From NCBI GenBank assembly GCA_018644665.1, contig JABGQA010000081.1, positions 124,001 to 188,000 of the forward strand: a stretch of DNA of 64,000 bases, given 5' to 3'. Of the stretch, positions 9,794-17,866 are shown piece by piece. A model generated the notes under the pieces. The model had not been told where the DNA came from, did no database searches, and worked only from the letters and a program-made list of their open reading frames with translations. How positions within the stretch are numbered: position 1 is the stretch's first letter; each line of letters begins with the position of its first letter. This DNA comes from Candidatus Poribacteria bacterium (GTDB lineage: Bacteria; Poribacteria; WGA-4E; GCA-2687025). Position numbers and translations under genes: made by a program.

Positions 9794-10957
9794 ATGCGGG
9801 TACGATGGGCGATTGTCGTGGCGCTCGCGGCCGGCGCGGCGATGGCGTCGGCGCCCGGGTGCGGCGCGAGTGCGGAGCGTAGCGCCATCCGCATCGGCGT
9901 CGCGGCTCCCCTTACCGGCAGCGCCGCCGTGCTCGGTGAACAGATGCGAATGGGCGCCGGGCTCGCGATGGTGCGCCGGAACGCCAAGGGCGGCATCGGC
10001 GGGCGTCCGATAGAGTTGGACTACGGCGACGATCGCGGTCGGGAGTCCCAGGCGGTGGTCGTCGCGGAGAGATTCGCCCGCGACCCGGGGATCGTCGCCG
10101 TCATCGGTCACTTCAACTCGGTCTGCTCGTTGGCCGGGAAGCCCATATACAGTGAGGGGGGTGTCCTGCAGTTCTCGCCCGGCTCGACCAACGTCGATGT
10201 CTGTCGCGGGTCCGACTGGACGTTCCGCAACCTCTACAGCGACGACTACCAGGGACAGTCCATCGCGCGCTACGTGTCCGACACGCTCGGCATGGAACGC
10301 GCCTCGGTGCTGTACGATAACGACGACTACGGCATCGGCCTGAAGACCGCGTTCTCCGACGAGGCCGACCGACTGGGTCTGACCATCGTAAGCGAGCACG
10401 CCTACGAGCGAGAGATAACGCTGGACTTCTCCGCGGCCGTCGATGACGCACACGCCAACGGCGCCGAGATCATCTTCGTCTCCGGCCTATACAACGAGGC
10501 CGCGTTGATCGCCGTGACCGCTCGTGAGAGAGGCATTCTGACGCCGTTTATCGGGGGCGACGCGGTGCTTTCCGAGGCGTTGTTGGACGTTGGCGGGGAC
10601 GCCGTCGAGGGAATGCTGATGACGACGCCGTTCATCGTGCACCCGGACATCGGCGGACAGGAAGCGCAAGACTTCGCGGCAGCGTTCGGCGAGGCGTACG
10701 ATCGCACCGCGGACACCTGGGCCGCGCTGTCGTACGATGCCGCCAACCAGTTGTTCGACGCGATCGATGAGGCGGGCGCCGACCGGACGGGAATCCGCGA
10801 CTACTTTGCGCGGATGACGACGCCCGAGCGCGCGTACCACGGCGTGACCGGCGCGACGTACTTTGACGAGAGCGGCGATTGTCTCAAACCGGCATACGTC
10901 GCGGTGGTGCGAGACGGCGAGTTTGTCCCCGCGGCCAGGCAACTCACGACTCCGTAG
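9794..10957 (+). CDS. Branched-chain amino acid ABC transporter-type substrate-binding lipoprotein (orphan)
   Basis: A 387-residue periplasmic binding protein of the LivJ/LivK type (type I fold). A signal peptide ends in a lipobox-like SAPGC near residue 23, so it is probably a lipoprotein. The mature start IRIGVAAPLTGSAAVLGEQM, followed by VIGHFNS, SPGSTN and the second-lobe YDNDDYG segment, matches the family. GGAGGG at 9781-9786 fixes the ATG at 9794. No permease or ATPase gene is nearby; the gene is alone and divergent from the CHASE3 hybrid kinase. It may therefore act as a solo ligand receptor for signalling rather than transport, which is inference. Three cysteines in the mature part could form disulfides. 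Confidence 0.9.
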   Translation: MRVRWAIVVALAAGAAMASAPGCGASAERSAIRIGVAAPLTGSAAVLGEQMRMGAGLAMVRRNAKGGIGGRPIELDYGDDRGRESQAVVVAERFARDPGIVAVIGHFNSVCSLAGKPIYSEGGVLQFSPGSTNVDVCRGSDWTFRNLYSDDYQGQSIARYVSDTLGMERASVLYDNDDYGIGLKTAFSDEADRLGLTIVSEHAYEREITLDFSAAVDDAHANGAEIIFVSGLYNEAALIAVTARERGILTPFIGGDAVLSEALLDVGGDAVEGMLMTTPFIVHPDIGGQEAQDFAAAFGEAYDRTADTWAALSYDAANQLFDAIDEAGADRTGIRDYFARMTTPERAYHGVTGATYFDESGDCLKPAYVAVVRDGEFVPAARQLTTP

Positions 10958-10989
10958 CCGCGAGCCACGCCCTTCTGCGTGGGAGCGCC

Positions 10990-12327
10990 CTAACGGCGCG
11001 CTCGGGGCAGGAGCATCCCCGCAGCCGCTGGGTCGCAGCCGTCAGGTAGTTGCGTGTCGCCGTCATACCGCGCCCGTCGTAGCCGTGTGTCGGCCATCCG
11101 CGCCCCTGTCAGATCGGCTCCGCACAGATCCGCCTCGGTGAGGTCGGCCCACGCAAGGTCGGCGTCGCGCATGACCACGGAACGCAGGCTGGCCCCGTGG
11201 AACACCGCTCCGCGTAGCGCCGCGCCGCCCATGGTCGCGCCGTTGAGTTGGGCCACGCGCAGGTTGGCCATTTGGAGGTCCGCACGCGCCATGTTGGCCT
11301 CGGCGAGTAGCGCGCCGTTGAGATTCGCTCCGGTCAGGTCTGCCGCCGTGAGGTCCGCGGCCTGCATGTCCGCTTCCTCGAGATCTCGCCACCGCAGCGC
11401 GACCTCCGACAGTCGAACTCCTGGGCCAATGTGGCGCACGCCCGCGGAGGGGGCGTCGAAGTCCTCGGGCATCGCCGTGGCGTCATCCACCAGAGCGCCG
11501 ACCATCTGGCACTCGTCGAGGGTCGCGCGCGTCAGTACGACGGCGCGCAGATCGGCGTCCCGCAGATCCGCAGCCGTCAGGTCCGCTCTCGACAGGTCGG
11601 CGCCGCGCAACGCGACGCCACGCAGGTCGGCCTCCACCAGCGATGCCCCGGGTTCGATGAATGCCATACCGTACGCGGCCGGGTCCCTCTTAGCCGGGAA
11701 GACGGTCTCCTTGTCATGGATCGCCGCCGTCAGGGAGACCCCTCTCAGATTCGCCCCGTGCAGGTTTGCGCCGCGAAGATCGGTCAGTGTTAAGTCGGCG
11801 CCGCTCAGGTTGGCGCCCCGCAAGTCCGCGCGGTGCAGCCGCCCGCCTGTGAGCGTGGCGTCGCGCATCGTCGCGCCGAGCAGGTTCGCGGCATCTGCCC
11901 TTGCGTCGGTGAGGTTCGCGCCGTCGAGCGTTGCGTTCGCTAGCCGGGCGTGACCCAGTTGCGCCGACGACAAGTCCGCGCGTGTGAAGTCCGCGCTGCG
12001 CATGTCCGTCCACTGCAGGTCGGCGCCGCACAGGTCGGCCGATTCGAGCGAGGTCCCGTGCAGGACCGAGCCCTGGAGGATCGCGCCGCGCATTTGCGTG
12101 CCCACGAGTTGCGCTGCGGAGAGATTCACGCCGTACAGGTACGCCTCTCCGAGGTCCACGCCGTTTAGGTCGAACCCGGCGAGGCTTACCCGCGACAGGT
12201 TCGCGCCTCGGAGCGCCGCGTCGCGCAGCCCGAGTTCGTGTGGTCGCCCACCGGCGCGCAACGCCTCGACGATCGCGTCGGTGGTCGAGGCGTCCGGGCC
12301 CGCTTCGTGATCCCCGTGCACTGACAT
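10990..12327 (-). CDS. Pentapeptide-repeat protein (second of two)
   Basis: A 445-residue paralogue of the protein at 5870-7252. It has the same A(D/N)LxxA repeat arrays, interrupted by linkers of the form TxFPAKRDPAAYG, AMPEDFDAPSAG and TQLPDGCDPAAAG, so the linker pattern is shared. An N-terminal stretch of about 25 residues (DASTTDAIVEALRAG) is non-repeat and helical, unlike the first paralogue. No signal peptide. It is convergent with the binding-protein gene and lies on the far side of the signalling cluster. The function is unknown; the duplication on both sides of a sensory operon is the notable point. A GAGGAG lies about 12 bp before the ATG. Confidence 0.9.
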   Translation of the reverse strand: MSVHGDHEAGPDASTTDAIVEALRAGGRPHELGLRDAALRGANLSRVSLAGFDLNGVDLGEAYLYGVNLSAAQLVGTQMRGAILQGSVLHGTSLESADLCGADLQWTDMRSADFTRADLSSAQLGHARLANATLDGANLTDARADAANLLGATMRDATLTGGRLHRADLRGANLSGADLTLTDLRGANLHGANLRGVSLTAAIHDKETVFPAKRDPAAYGMAFIEPGASLVEADLRGVALRGADLSRADLTAADLRDADLRAVVLTRATLDECQMVGALVDDATAMPEDFDAPSAGVRHIGPGVRLSEVALRWRDLEEADMQAADLTAADLTGANLNGALLAEANMARADLQMANLRVAQLNGATMGGAALRGAVFHGASLRSVVMRDADLAWADLTEADLCGADLTGARMADTRLRRARYDGDTQLPDGCDPAAAGMLLPRARR

Positions 12328-12448
12328 CGGTCGCGCGTCTCCTCTTCCGGCGATCGTGGCCTGCCCGCGTGGTTGCAGACCATATCACAGCCACACGGAG
12401 CCGTATAATAGGCGGGCGCGTCTCCCGGGCCCGGAGCGCGGACAGCCT

Positions 12449-13753
12449 CTACGGCGCGTTCACGCCGAACACCGGCGGGAGGCCGCTCGGGACGCTTTCG
12501 GGCACGGTCAGCAGCATGGGATCGAGCAACGTGCCGGGGTCGGTCAGGCTCTCCATGAACGCGACTAGCGCGTCCATCTCGACCCGACTCAGGCCGAGCG
12601 GCGCCTTGAGGTCCGGGTCGAGCATGTCGTCCGTCACCGACGGGTGGCGTGGCTGCGCGCCATCGTTGTAGAACTCGACGACCTCGCGGAGCGTGTCGAG
12701 AACGCCGTCGTGCATGTACGGAGCCGTGAGTTCGATGTTGCGCAGCGTCGTCGTGCGGAAGGCGTAGCGATCCTGCGGGTCCAGCGTGTGCTCCTCACGG
12801 CCGAGGTCGTCGCCGGGGATGATGTCTTTGCCCTCGCCCTCCTGTGGCGCCCCCTGCACGACGAAACGGAAGTCACTGAACATCGGGCCGCTATGGCACA
12901 CGGCGCACTTCGCCTTCGTGTGGAACAGCTCCAGGCCGGCCAACTGCTGCGCCGTGAGCGCCGAGTCGTCGCCCTCGACGTAGCGGTCGTAGGCTGAGTT
13001 TCGCGTCACCAGCTCGCGCTCGTACGCCGCGATGGCCCGGCCATAGGTCGACGGGTTGATGATCGCGACGCCGGGGTACACATCGGCGTGTTCCGCGAAC
13101 GCGGCGGCGAACAGCTCCAGGTATTCCGGGATCGCGCGAAGCCGGCCCAGCACGTTGCTGAGCGACTGATCCTGGGCCTCCTCCTCGTCGCCGCGATACG
13201 CGTCCCCGCGCATCTCGACGCGCGACGCGATCGGCCCCTTGGCCTGATCCTCCAGCCCGCGAATGCGCCCATCCGCGAACATGAAGCCCATCCACGAGGG
13301 CTCCCCGAACTCGTCCTCGTTGAACGCGGTGTTGAACACGGTCGGGGAGTTGCGCGGCTCCAGCTCGACCGGCAAGCCACTGACCGCTGAGTGAGAGACC
13401 ACGCGGTCCGCTCCCAATCCAACGCCGCTCGCGCCCGCGCCGAACTGCCGATCGTCGGCGAACGCGAAGTCGGGGTGATGGCACGTTCCGCACGCGGTGT
13501 CCTTCTCCCCGCTCAGGATGGGGTCGAAGAACAGTAGCCGGCCAAGTTCGATGCGCTTCTGGTTCGGCCCGTTGTCGAACGGGTAGGGGATCGGGCCGAG
13601 GGGAGTCAGGCTGAACCGCACGCGCGGGTCCGTCTCCTCCATGTCGACCTTCGCCGCCTCGTCCTCGCCACAGCCAGCCACCAGCCCCACGAGCAGGCAC
13701 AGGCCGACAGTCACGCGTCGCGGCCAAGCGATGGGGTTGGCAACGGACGGCAC
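12449..13753 (-). CDS. Di-haem cytochrome c peroxidase / MauG-family lipoprotein
   Basis: A 434-residue periplasmic di-haem protein. Two CXXCH haem sites are visible: Cys88-Cys91-His92 (CGTCHH) in the N-terminal cytochrome domain and Cys283-Cys286-His287 (CAVCHS) in the C-terminal one, followed by MHDGVLDTLREVVEFYNDGAQ, the usual region of the distal haem ligand. The frame opens at a TTG at 13777, but a GTG at 13753 is preceded by GGAGG at 13762-13766 and leaves a compact lipoprotein signal (LVGLVAGC). It probably reduces peroxide with electrons from a c-type donor, or carries out MauG-like oxidation. No partner gene is adjacent. The intergenic space to the pentapeptide gene downstream is about 120 bp. 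Confidence 0.92.
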   Translation of the reverse strand: MPSVANPIAWPRRVTVGLCLLVGLVAGCGEDEAAKVDMEETDPRVRFSLTPLGPIPYPFDNGPNQKRIELGRLLFFDPILSGEKDTACGTCHHPDFAFADDRQFGAGASGVGLGADRVVSHSAVSGLPVELEPRNSPTVFNTAFNEDEFGEPSWMGFMFADGRIRGLEDQAKGPIASRVEMRGDAYRGDEEEAQDQSLSNVLGRLRAIPEYLELFAAAFAEHADVYPGVAIINPSTYGRAIAAYERELVTRNSAYDRYVEGDDSALTAQQLAGLELFHTKAKCAVCHSGPMFSDFRFVVQGAPQEGEGKDIIPGDDLGREEHTLDPQDRYAFRTTTLRNIELTAPYMHDGVLDTLREVVEFYNDGAQPRHPSVTDDMLDPDLKAPLGLSRVEMDALVAFMESLTDPGTLLDPMLLTVPESVPSGLPPVFGVNAP

Positions 13754-13802
13754 GGGTCGGGCCTCCTCGACGCGCAATATACCATGCGCCGCGCGGGCGT
13801 CG

Positions 13803-14630
13803 TCACGTGATGTCGACGCTCAGGCCGTCCTCGCCGACGAGGACCTCGCCCCCGTACCCCTCGCGGATGGCATCGCCCATGCGTACCGAGTCACGTGGAT
13901 CTCCCGTGATGTCCTCCATCACGAGATGCTTGATGACCACTCGCTGCACGTTCGCCTCCGTCGCCATCGCAGCGAGCGTCTGCGGGTTCGTGTGCCACGC
14001 TCCCCACGGCTGTGCCGCGAGGAACTCCGCGGTGCCCGAGCACTCCGACACGAGCAGGTCGGAGTCGCGGCAGAAATCGGTCAACGCCGGTGACGGCGGG
14101 CCGTCGCCGGTGATGACGACGCGCCGGTCGCCGACGTCGACGCGATACGCGAGGCTGGGCATACCCGCGTGCTCCGTGAAGATCGTCGAGACCCGGTAGC
14201 CGCGCTCCTCGACCACGACGCCCTGCGCCGCTACGTCCACGACATCCGGGTCCAGCAACGACGCGTCTTTGCCGTGTCCTACCCGACTGGTGATGTCCTG
14301 CTCGAACGGAGGTCGCACGATGCGCTCCACGAACTGGGCCGTGCCGGTAGGGCCGTACACGCGTAAAGGACGCGCGCGGCCGTTATTCCAGCCGACGAAC
14401 ACGAAGTACGGCACGTCCGTGACGTGGTCGAAGTGCAGGTGCGTGAGAAGCAGTCGATCCACCGTCTCGGCCGGGACTCCGGCGCGCGCCAGACCCGTGC
14501 ACGCCGACCGGCCGCAGTCGAACATAAGGACGTGGTCGTCGACGACGAGGATCTGAGCGGGGCCGCCGCGTCGAGGGTTGTTCCGGACCGCCCCGCTGCC
14601 GAGAAGAACGAAGCGGATGCGTGCGCTCAC
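13803..14630 (-). CDS. MBL-fold metallo-hydrolase (ribonuclease Z-like group)
   Basis: A 275-residue metallo-beta-lactamase-fold enzyme. The zinc motif HLHFDH is at residues 64-69 and the family opening VLLGSGAV at about 8-15. Later metal-ligand regions include TEHAGMPSLAYRV, VVITGDGPPS and a C-terminal VVIKHLV, arranged as in the RNase Z/arylsulfatase-like branch. RNase Z itself has an exosite insertion that I do not see, so a small-molecule hydrolase is equally likely. Start is GTG at 14630 with GGAGG at the right spacing. It is divergent from the DUF6785 gene, with predicted promoters for both in the short gap between them. Confidence 0.87.
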   Translation of the reverse strand: MSARIRFVLLGSGAVRNNPRRGGPAQILVVDDHVLMFDCGRSACTGLARAGVPAETVDRLLLTHLHFDHVTDVPYFVFVGWNNGRARPLRVYGPTGTAQFVERIVRPPFEQDITSRVGHGKDASLLDPDVVDVAAQGVVVEERGYRVSTIFTEHAGMPSLAYRVDVGDRRVVITGDGPPSPALTDFCRDSDLLVSECSGTAEFLAAQPWGAWHTNPQTLAAMATEANVQRVVIKHLVMEDITGDPRDSVRMGDAIREGYGGEVLVGEDGLSVDIT

Positions 14631-14656
14631 GCGTGCCTCCTTTTGGTGTACGAGGC

Positions 14657-14662
14657 AGTATA
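14657..14662 (-). promoter_or_regulatory. -10-like element for the metallo-hydrolase gene
   Basis: Reverse-strand TATACT lies 27 bp before the GTG start at 14630. No convincing -35 is visible at 17 bp, so support is limited to the -10 match and its position. Confidence 0.35.
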
Positions 14663-14726
14663 ACCGCGCCGGGGCCTTGGGGGCACGGCCCGGTGTCGAC
14701 CACCTTCAGGCCGCGGAGGCGCGTGG

Positions 14727-14732
14727 TATACT
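14727..14732 (+). promoter_or_regulatory. -10-like element for the DUF6785 gene
   Basis: Forward TATACT at 14727-14732 would start transcription near 14739, at or beside an ATG (14736) that opens a 13-codon frame ending on the GTG start of the DUF6785 gene. No clear -35 element is visible. Confidence 0.35.
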
Positions 14733-14735
14733 GGC

Positions 14736-14777
14736 ATGGTGACCGACCCCCGCAACATCGTGGCGCCGCCTTCGTGA
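14736..14777 (+). other. Candidate 13-codon leader ORF overlapping the DUF6785 start
   Basis: ATG at 14736 opens a frame reading MVTDPRNIVAPPS whose TGA stop (14775-14777) overlaps the GTG start at 14774 by two bases (GTGA). It lies immediately after the -10-like TATACT, so it would be leaderless. The downstream gene has no visible Shine-Dalgarno, which would make re-initiation at this overlap useful. Could be chance. Confidence 0.3.
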
Positions 14778-16714
14778 CCCAGCTAGCCCGCAAACTGTCT
14801 GCGCCCCAGGCCCCGACATGGCGTTCCATCGCCTTGGGGGCGGCCCTGATCCCGCCCAACGCGTACTGGCTGATGCAGATCGAGGGCGTGTGGAATACCG
14901 GGCACTCCTCCTGCCTGTCGCTGATGTGGCACGTCATCGTGAACCTGCTGCTGCTGATGGTCGCAAACCTGGGCATCAAGCGACACGCGCCACGCCATGC
15001 GCTCACGGCCGCGGAACTGCTGACTGTCTACGCCATGCTGACGCTCGCAGGAGCGATCGCCGGGCGCGATTCGTACCAGATACTCGTCCCCGTGATGGGG
15101 TGGGCGTTCCACTACGCGACGCCGGACAACGAGTGGGCGGCCCTGTTCCACCGCTACCTGCCCAAATGGCTAACCGTGCAGGACCCTGTGGCCCTGGAGG
15201 CGCTGTACGGCGGCGAGTCCACACTCTACGTGACGGAGAACTGGCGTCCGCTGGTCTCGCCGGTGCTCGGCTGGACGGCCTTTGTCGGGCTGATCGGGTG
15301 GGTGCTGCTGTGCGCGAACGTCCTCATCCGCAAGCAGTGGACGCAGCGGGAACGACTCAGCTATCCCATCATCCAACTGCCGTTGGCGGTCATTGAGGAT
15401 GGTGGACGCACGGACTTCTTCCGTAATCGTCTCCTATGGATAGGCTTCGGCATAGGGGGCGGCATCGACCTTCTCAACGGCCTCCACTACGTGTGGCCGC
15501 ACGTGCCGGGCATCCCGGTGACGTACCTGGACCACAACCTGGGCGCGTTCTTCACGACCAAGCCCTGGAACGCGATGGGGAGCATCCCGTTCCCGATCTA
15601 CCCGTTCGCGATCGCGTTGGGCTTCTTCTTGCCGCTGGACCTCGCGTTCTCGACTTGGTTCTTCTACGTCGTACGGAAGTTGCAGCAGGTGCTCGGCGCG
15701 GCGCTGGGCATGCGCAGCCTGCCGGGCTTCCCGTACCTGAACCAGCAGTCGACCGGGGCTTGGCTGGGGCTCTTCTTCGTCGTGACGTGGCTGGGTCGGT
15801 ACCACGTGCGCGACGTCATGCGACGCGTCTTCCTCAATGCGCGGGACGTGGACGACGCGGACGAACCGATGCCCTACCGCGTGGCCGCGATCGGCTTCGC
15901 CGCCGGATTCGTCGTCATCGGAGCGATCTGTCTCCGCATGGGCATGAGCCTTTGGATTCTCCCCCTGTTCTTCGGCATCTGGATGATGCTGTCGGTTAGT
16001 ATCACACGCGTGCGCGCGGAACTCGGCCCCCCGACGCACGAACTGGTCGGCATGAACCCCGGCAACCTGATGGCCGACGTCGTCGGCACCCGGCGTCTGG
16101 GCGCGAACAACCTTGCCGTATTTCCGCTGTTCTGGTGGTTCGCCGGCCGCGGGTATCGAGACCATCTCATGCCGCACCAGCTCGAGAGCCTGAAGATGGC
16201 CGAGGTGCTGCGCATACGCACGCGGCGTCTCGCGGTCGCGATGACCCTGGCTGTGGTGATCGGGTCTCTGTCCGCGTTCTGGGCGCTCCTGCATCTCTCC
16301 TTCGAGACGGGACTGCGGAACGTCCCGATCGGGCACGCATCCGGCGTGTGGCGTGCGTTGGAACTGCGCTTGTCCGTGCCGCAAGGACCGGTGAAGGGCG
16401 CCGGGCTGTTCATGGTGATCGGCGCGATGGTGACATTCGGGCTGATGTTCTTGCGGACCCGGTTCCTTTGGTGGCCGCTGCACCCGGCGGGGTACGCCCT
16501 GTCGATGAACTTCGGCATCGACTACATCTGGTCATGCCTTATCTTCGCGTCCATCGCGAAGCTACTCGTGCTTCGGTTCGGCGGGATTAAGGCGTACCGC
16601 AGGGCGCTGCCGCTGGCGTTTGGCGTGATCCTAGGGGAGTACGTCGTTGGCGCTGGCTGGAGCCTGCTGGCGACGATCATCAAGCGGCAGATGTACGACT
16701 TCTACTTCGCGTAA
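14774..16714 (+). CDS. DUF6785/DUF6784 polytopic membrane protein (complete)
   Basis: A 646-residue inner-membrane protein with about 13-14 hydrophobic segments. Its second half matches the truncated protein at the window start, including RVRAELGPPTHEL and MPHQLESLK. The first half (DUF6785 part) opens with a conserved LIPPNAYWLMQIEGVW segment. The function is unknown; the fold resembles oligopeptide-transporter-like permeases only in general topology, which is a guess. The frame is open upstream to 14621, but that part is low-complexity and homology begins at the GTG (14774). There is no clear Shine-Dalgarno; instead a 13-codon frame starting at 14736 ends in TGA overlapping this GTG, so translational coupling is possible. 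The 3' end overlaps the convergent gene by 35 bp. Confidence 0.87.
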   Translation: MTQLARKLSAPQAPTWRSIALGAALIPPNAYWLMQIEGVWNTGHSSCLSLMWHVIVNLLLLMVANLGIKRHAPRHALTAAELLTVYAMLTLAGAIAGRDSYQILVPVMGWAFHYATPDNEWAALFHRYLPKWLTVQDPVALEALYGGESTLYVTENWRPLVSPVLGWTAFVGLIGWVLLCANVLIRKQWTQRERLSYPIIQLPLAVIEDGGRTDFFRNRLLWIGFGIGGGIDLLNGLHYVWPHVPGIPVTYLDHNLGAFFTTKPWNAMGSIPFPIYPFAIALGFFLPLDLAFSTWFFYVVRKLQQVLGAALGMRSLPGFPYLNQQSTGAWLGLFFVVTWLGRYHVRDVMRRVFLNARDVDDADEPMPYRVAAIGFAAGFVVIGAICLRMGMSLWILPLFFGIWMMLSVSITRVRAELGPPTHELVGMNPGNLMADVVGTRRLGANNLAVFPLFWWFAGRGYRDHLMPHQLESLKMAEVLRIRTRRLAVAMTLAVVIGSLSAFWALLHLSFETGLRNVPIGHASGVWRALELRLSVPQGPVKGAGLFMVIGAMVTFGLMFLRTRFLWWPLHPAGYALSMNFGIDYIWSCLIFASIAKLLVLRFGGIKAYRRALPLAFGVILGEYVVGAGWSLLATIIKRQMYDFYFA

Positions 16715-17798
16715 GCGCGCACATGGCGCCGGCGCACCGTTCGTCGAGCTCGGCTATGCGCCCGAACGCGGCCGAGGCACGCTCGCGCCACGCGCCGTCT
16801 GCCGGTAGATCCTCCTCGCTGTGCAACTCGTCGAAGAGCGCAGCTCCGACATCCGCTGCCTCGGCTAGCAGCGGGACACAGTCGTCGAGAGCGCGGAGGG
16901 AGGGATCTTCGTCCGCCCACCGGCGGAACACGCGGGCCGCGGCGGCGCGCCCTCGCATGACCATATCGGCCGTCGTCAGCAGGACGCCGTACACGTTCCA
17001 CCAGTCGTAGGCGTCGTCTGGCCGCGGCATCTCGGCAACCGCGGGGTAGTCGAGCGTCGCCAACCCATCAGCCAGGTGGCGCAGGGCCGCAATGCCCATG
17101 AAGTACGTGACACCGCCCCAGTAGTCGATTCGATGAGGAGCCGCGCGCATCGCTGTGACGGTCGCGCGCAGGACTGCGAGTCGGGCGGCGAGTGGAGCGG
17201 GCGTGGCGACGCGGGGTCCCAGCACGAACAGCGGACGCTCCAGCCAGAACGCGTTCCGCTCGGTCAGGAGGCCTCGCACGCGTCCGTTCCATGGCCCGGT
17301 ATCCTCGCGGCCACAGTCGCCGCGCACGTCATGCCACCGCGTTCCACCCGAGGCGCCGTAGCCGGCGAGGCAGACGGTCGTGGCGTGATCGTCATAGCCG
17401 ACGGCGATTCCCCAAGGCGGGCAGCCGTACGGCTGAGCCGCGCCGCCGGTAGGCACGGCGCGTCCGGCGTCGATCTCGGACCTGACGATCCCGCGCGCCT
17501 GCTCGAATGACTCTGGGAAGGCCCACTCACCGTCGAAGCCGTAGTACCGGGCGCCGTCGGTCAGCACATCCTGCGCGGCGGCGAGGTAGGTCACGTCCTG
17601 ATACACGTCGCTGCTCACCGCTGCGAACGCGTCGGTCGAGGCGACGAGTAGTTCGTCGAAGTCCACCGGCACGCCGAGCGCGGCCGAAAGCGCCGCGGCA
17701 AGCGCCCGCTGGGACGCATCCCAGTCGACGCCGCACACGCCATCCCAGACGCCCTCGATCCAAGTTCGCGCCCCGTCCCGCTCCGTCTTGCACGCCAT
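16680..17798 (-). CDS. Uncharacterised 372-residue protein
   Basis: I do not recognise a named family. Start MACKTERDG is supported by GGGAGG a few bases upstream; the longer open frame continues into the neighbouring gene only as a shadow. The N-terminal two thirds contain a weak papain/BtrH-like pattern: a Trp- and Asp-rich WDGVCGVDWDASQ near the start, then CPPWGIAVGYDDHATTVCLAGYG around residue 135, where a catalytic Cys and His might sit. The C-terminal third is helical, with IDYWGGVTYFMGIAALRHLADGL and YDWWNVYGVLLTTADMVMRGRAAA, resembling the helical tail of BtrH-type acyltransferase-like proteins. No signal peptide. It lies 68 bp downstream of the glycosidase-like gene on the same strand and overlaps the convergent DUF6785 gene's end by 35 bp. 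Confidence 0.75.
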   Translation of the reverse strand: MACKTERDGARTWIEGVWDGVCGVDWDASQRALAAALSAALGVPVDFDELLVASTDAFAAVSSDVYQDVTYLAAAQDVLTDGARYYGFDGEWAFPESFEQARGIVRSEIDAGRAVPTGGAAQPYGCPPWGIAVGYDDHATTVCLAGYGASGGTRWHDVRGDCGREDTGPWNGRVRGLLTERNAFWLERPLFVLGPRVATPAPLAARLAVLRATVTAMRAAPHRIDYWGGVTYFMGIAALRHLADGLATLDYPAVAEMPRPDDAYDWWNVYGVLLTTADMVMRGRAAAARVFRRWADEDPSLRALDDCVPLLAEAADVGAALFDELHSEEDLPADGAWRERASAAFGRIAELDERCAGAMCALTRSRSRTSAA

Positions 17799-17866
17799 AG
17801 TCGCCTCCCGCCGTTGCGTCCATCGTGCACGTATAGAGCACGCATCGGCGCCGGCTGAGGTAACGA

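Noticed and set aside
11054..11953. A Ser/Arg/Ala-rich forward frame within the second pentapeptide gene
   Set aside because: Regular repeats in the reverse gene create this periodic antisense frame; it has no start signal or family resemblance.
15434..16483. A 349-residue reverse frame opposite the DUF6785 gene
   Set aside because: It is rich in Arg, His, Gln and Glu without hydrophobic core and mirrors the codon pattern of the forward membrane protein, so it is a composition shadow.
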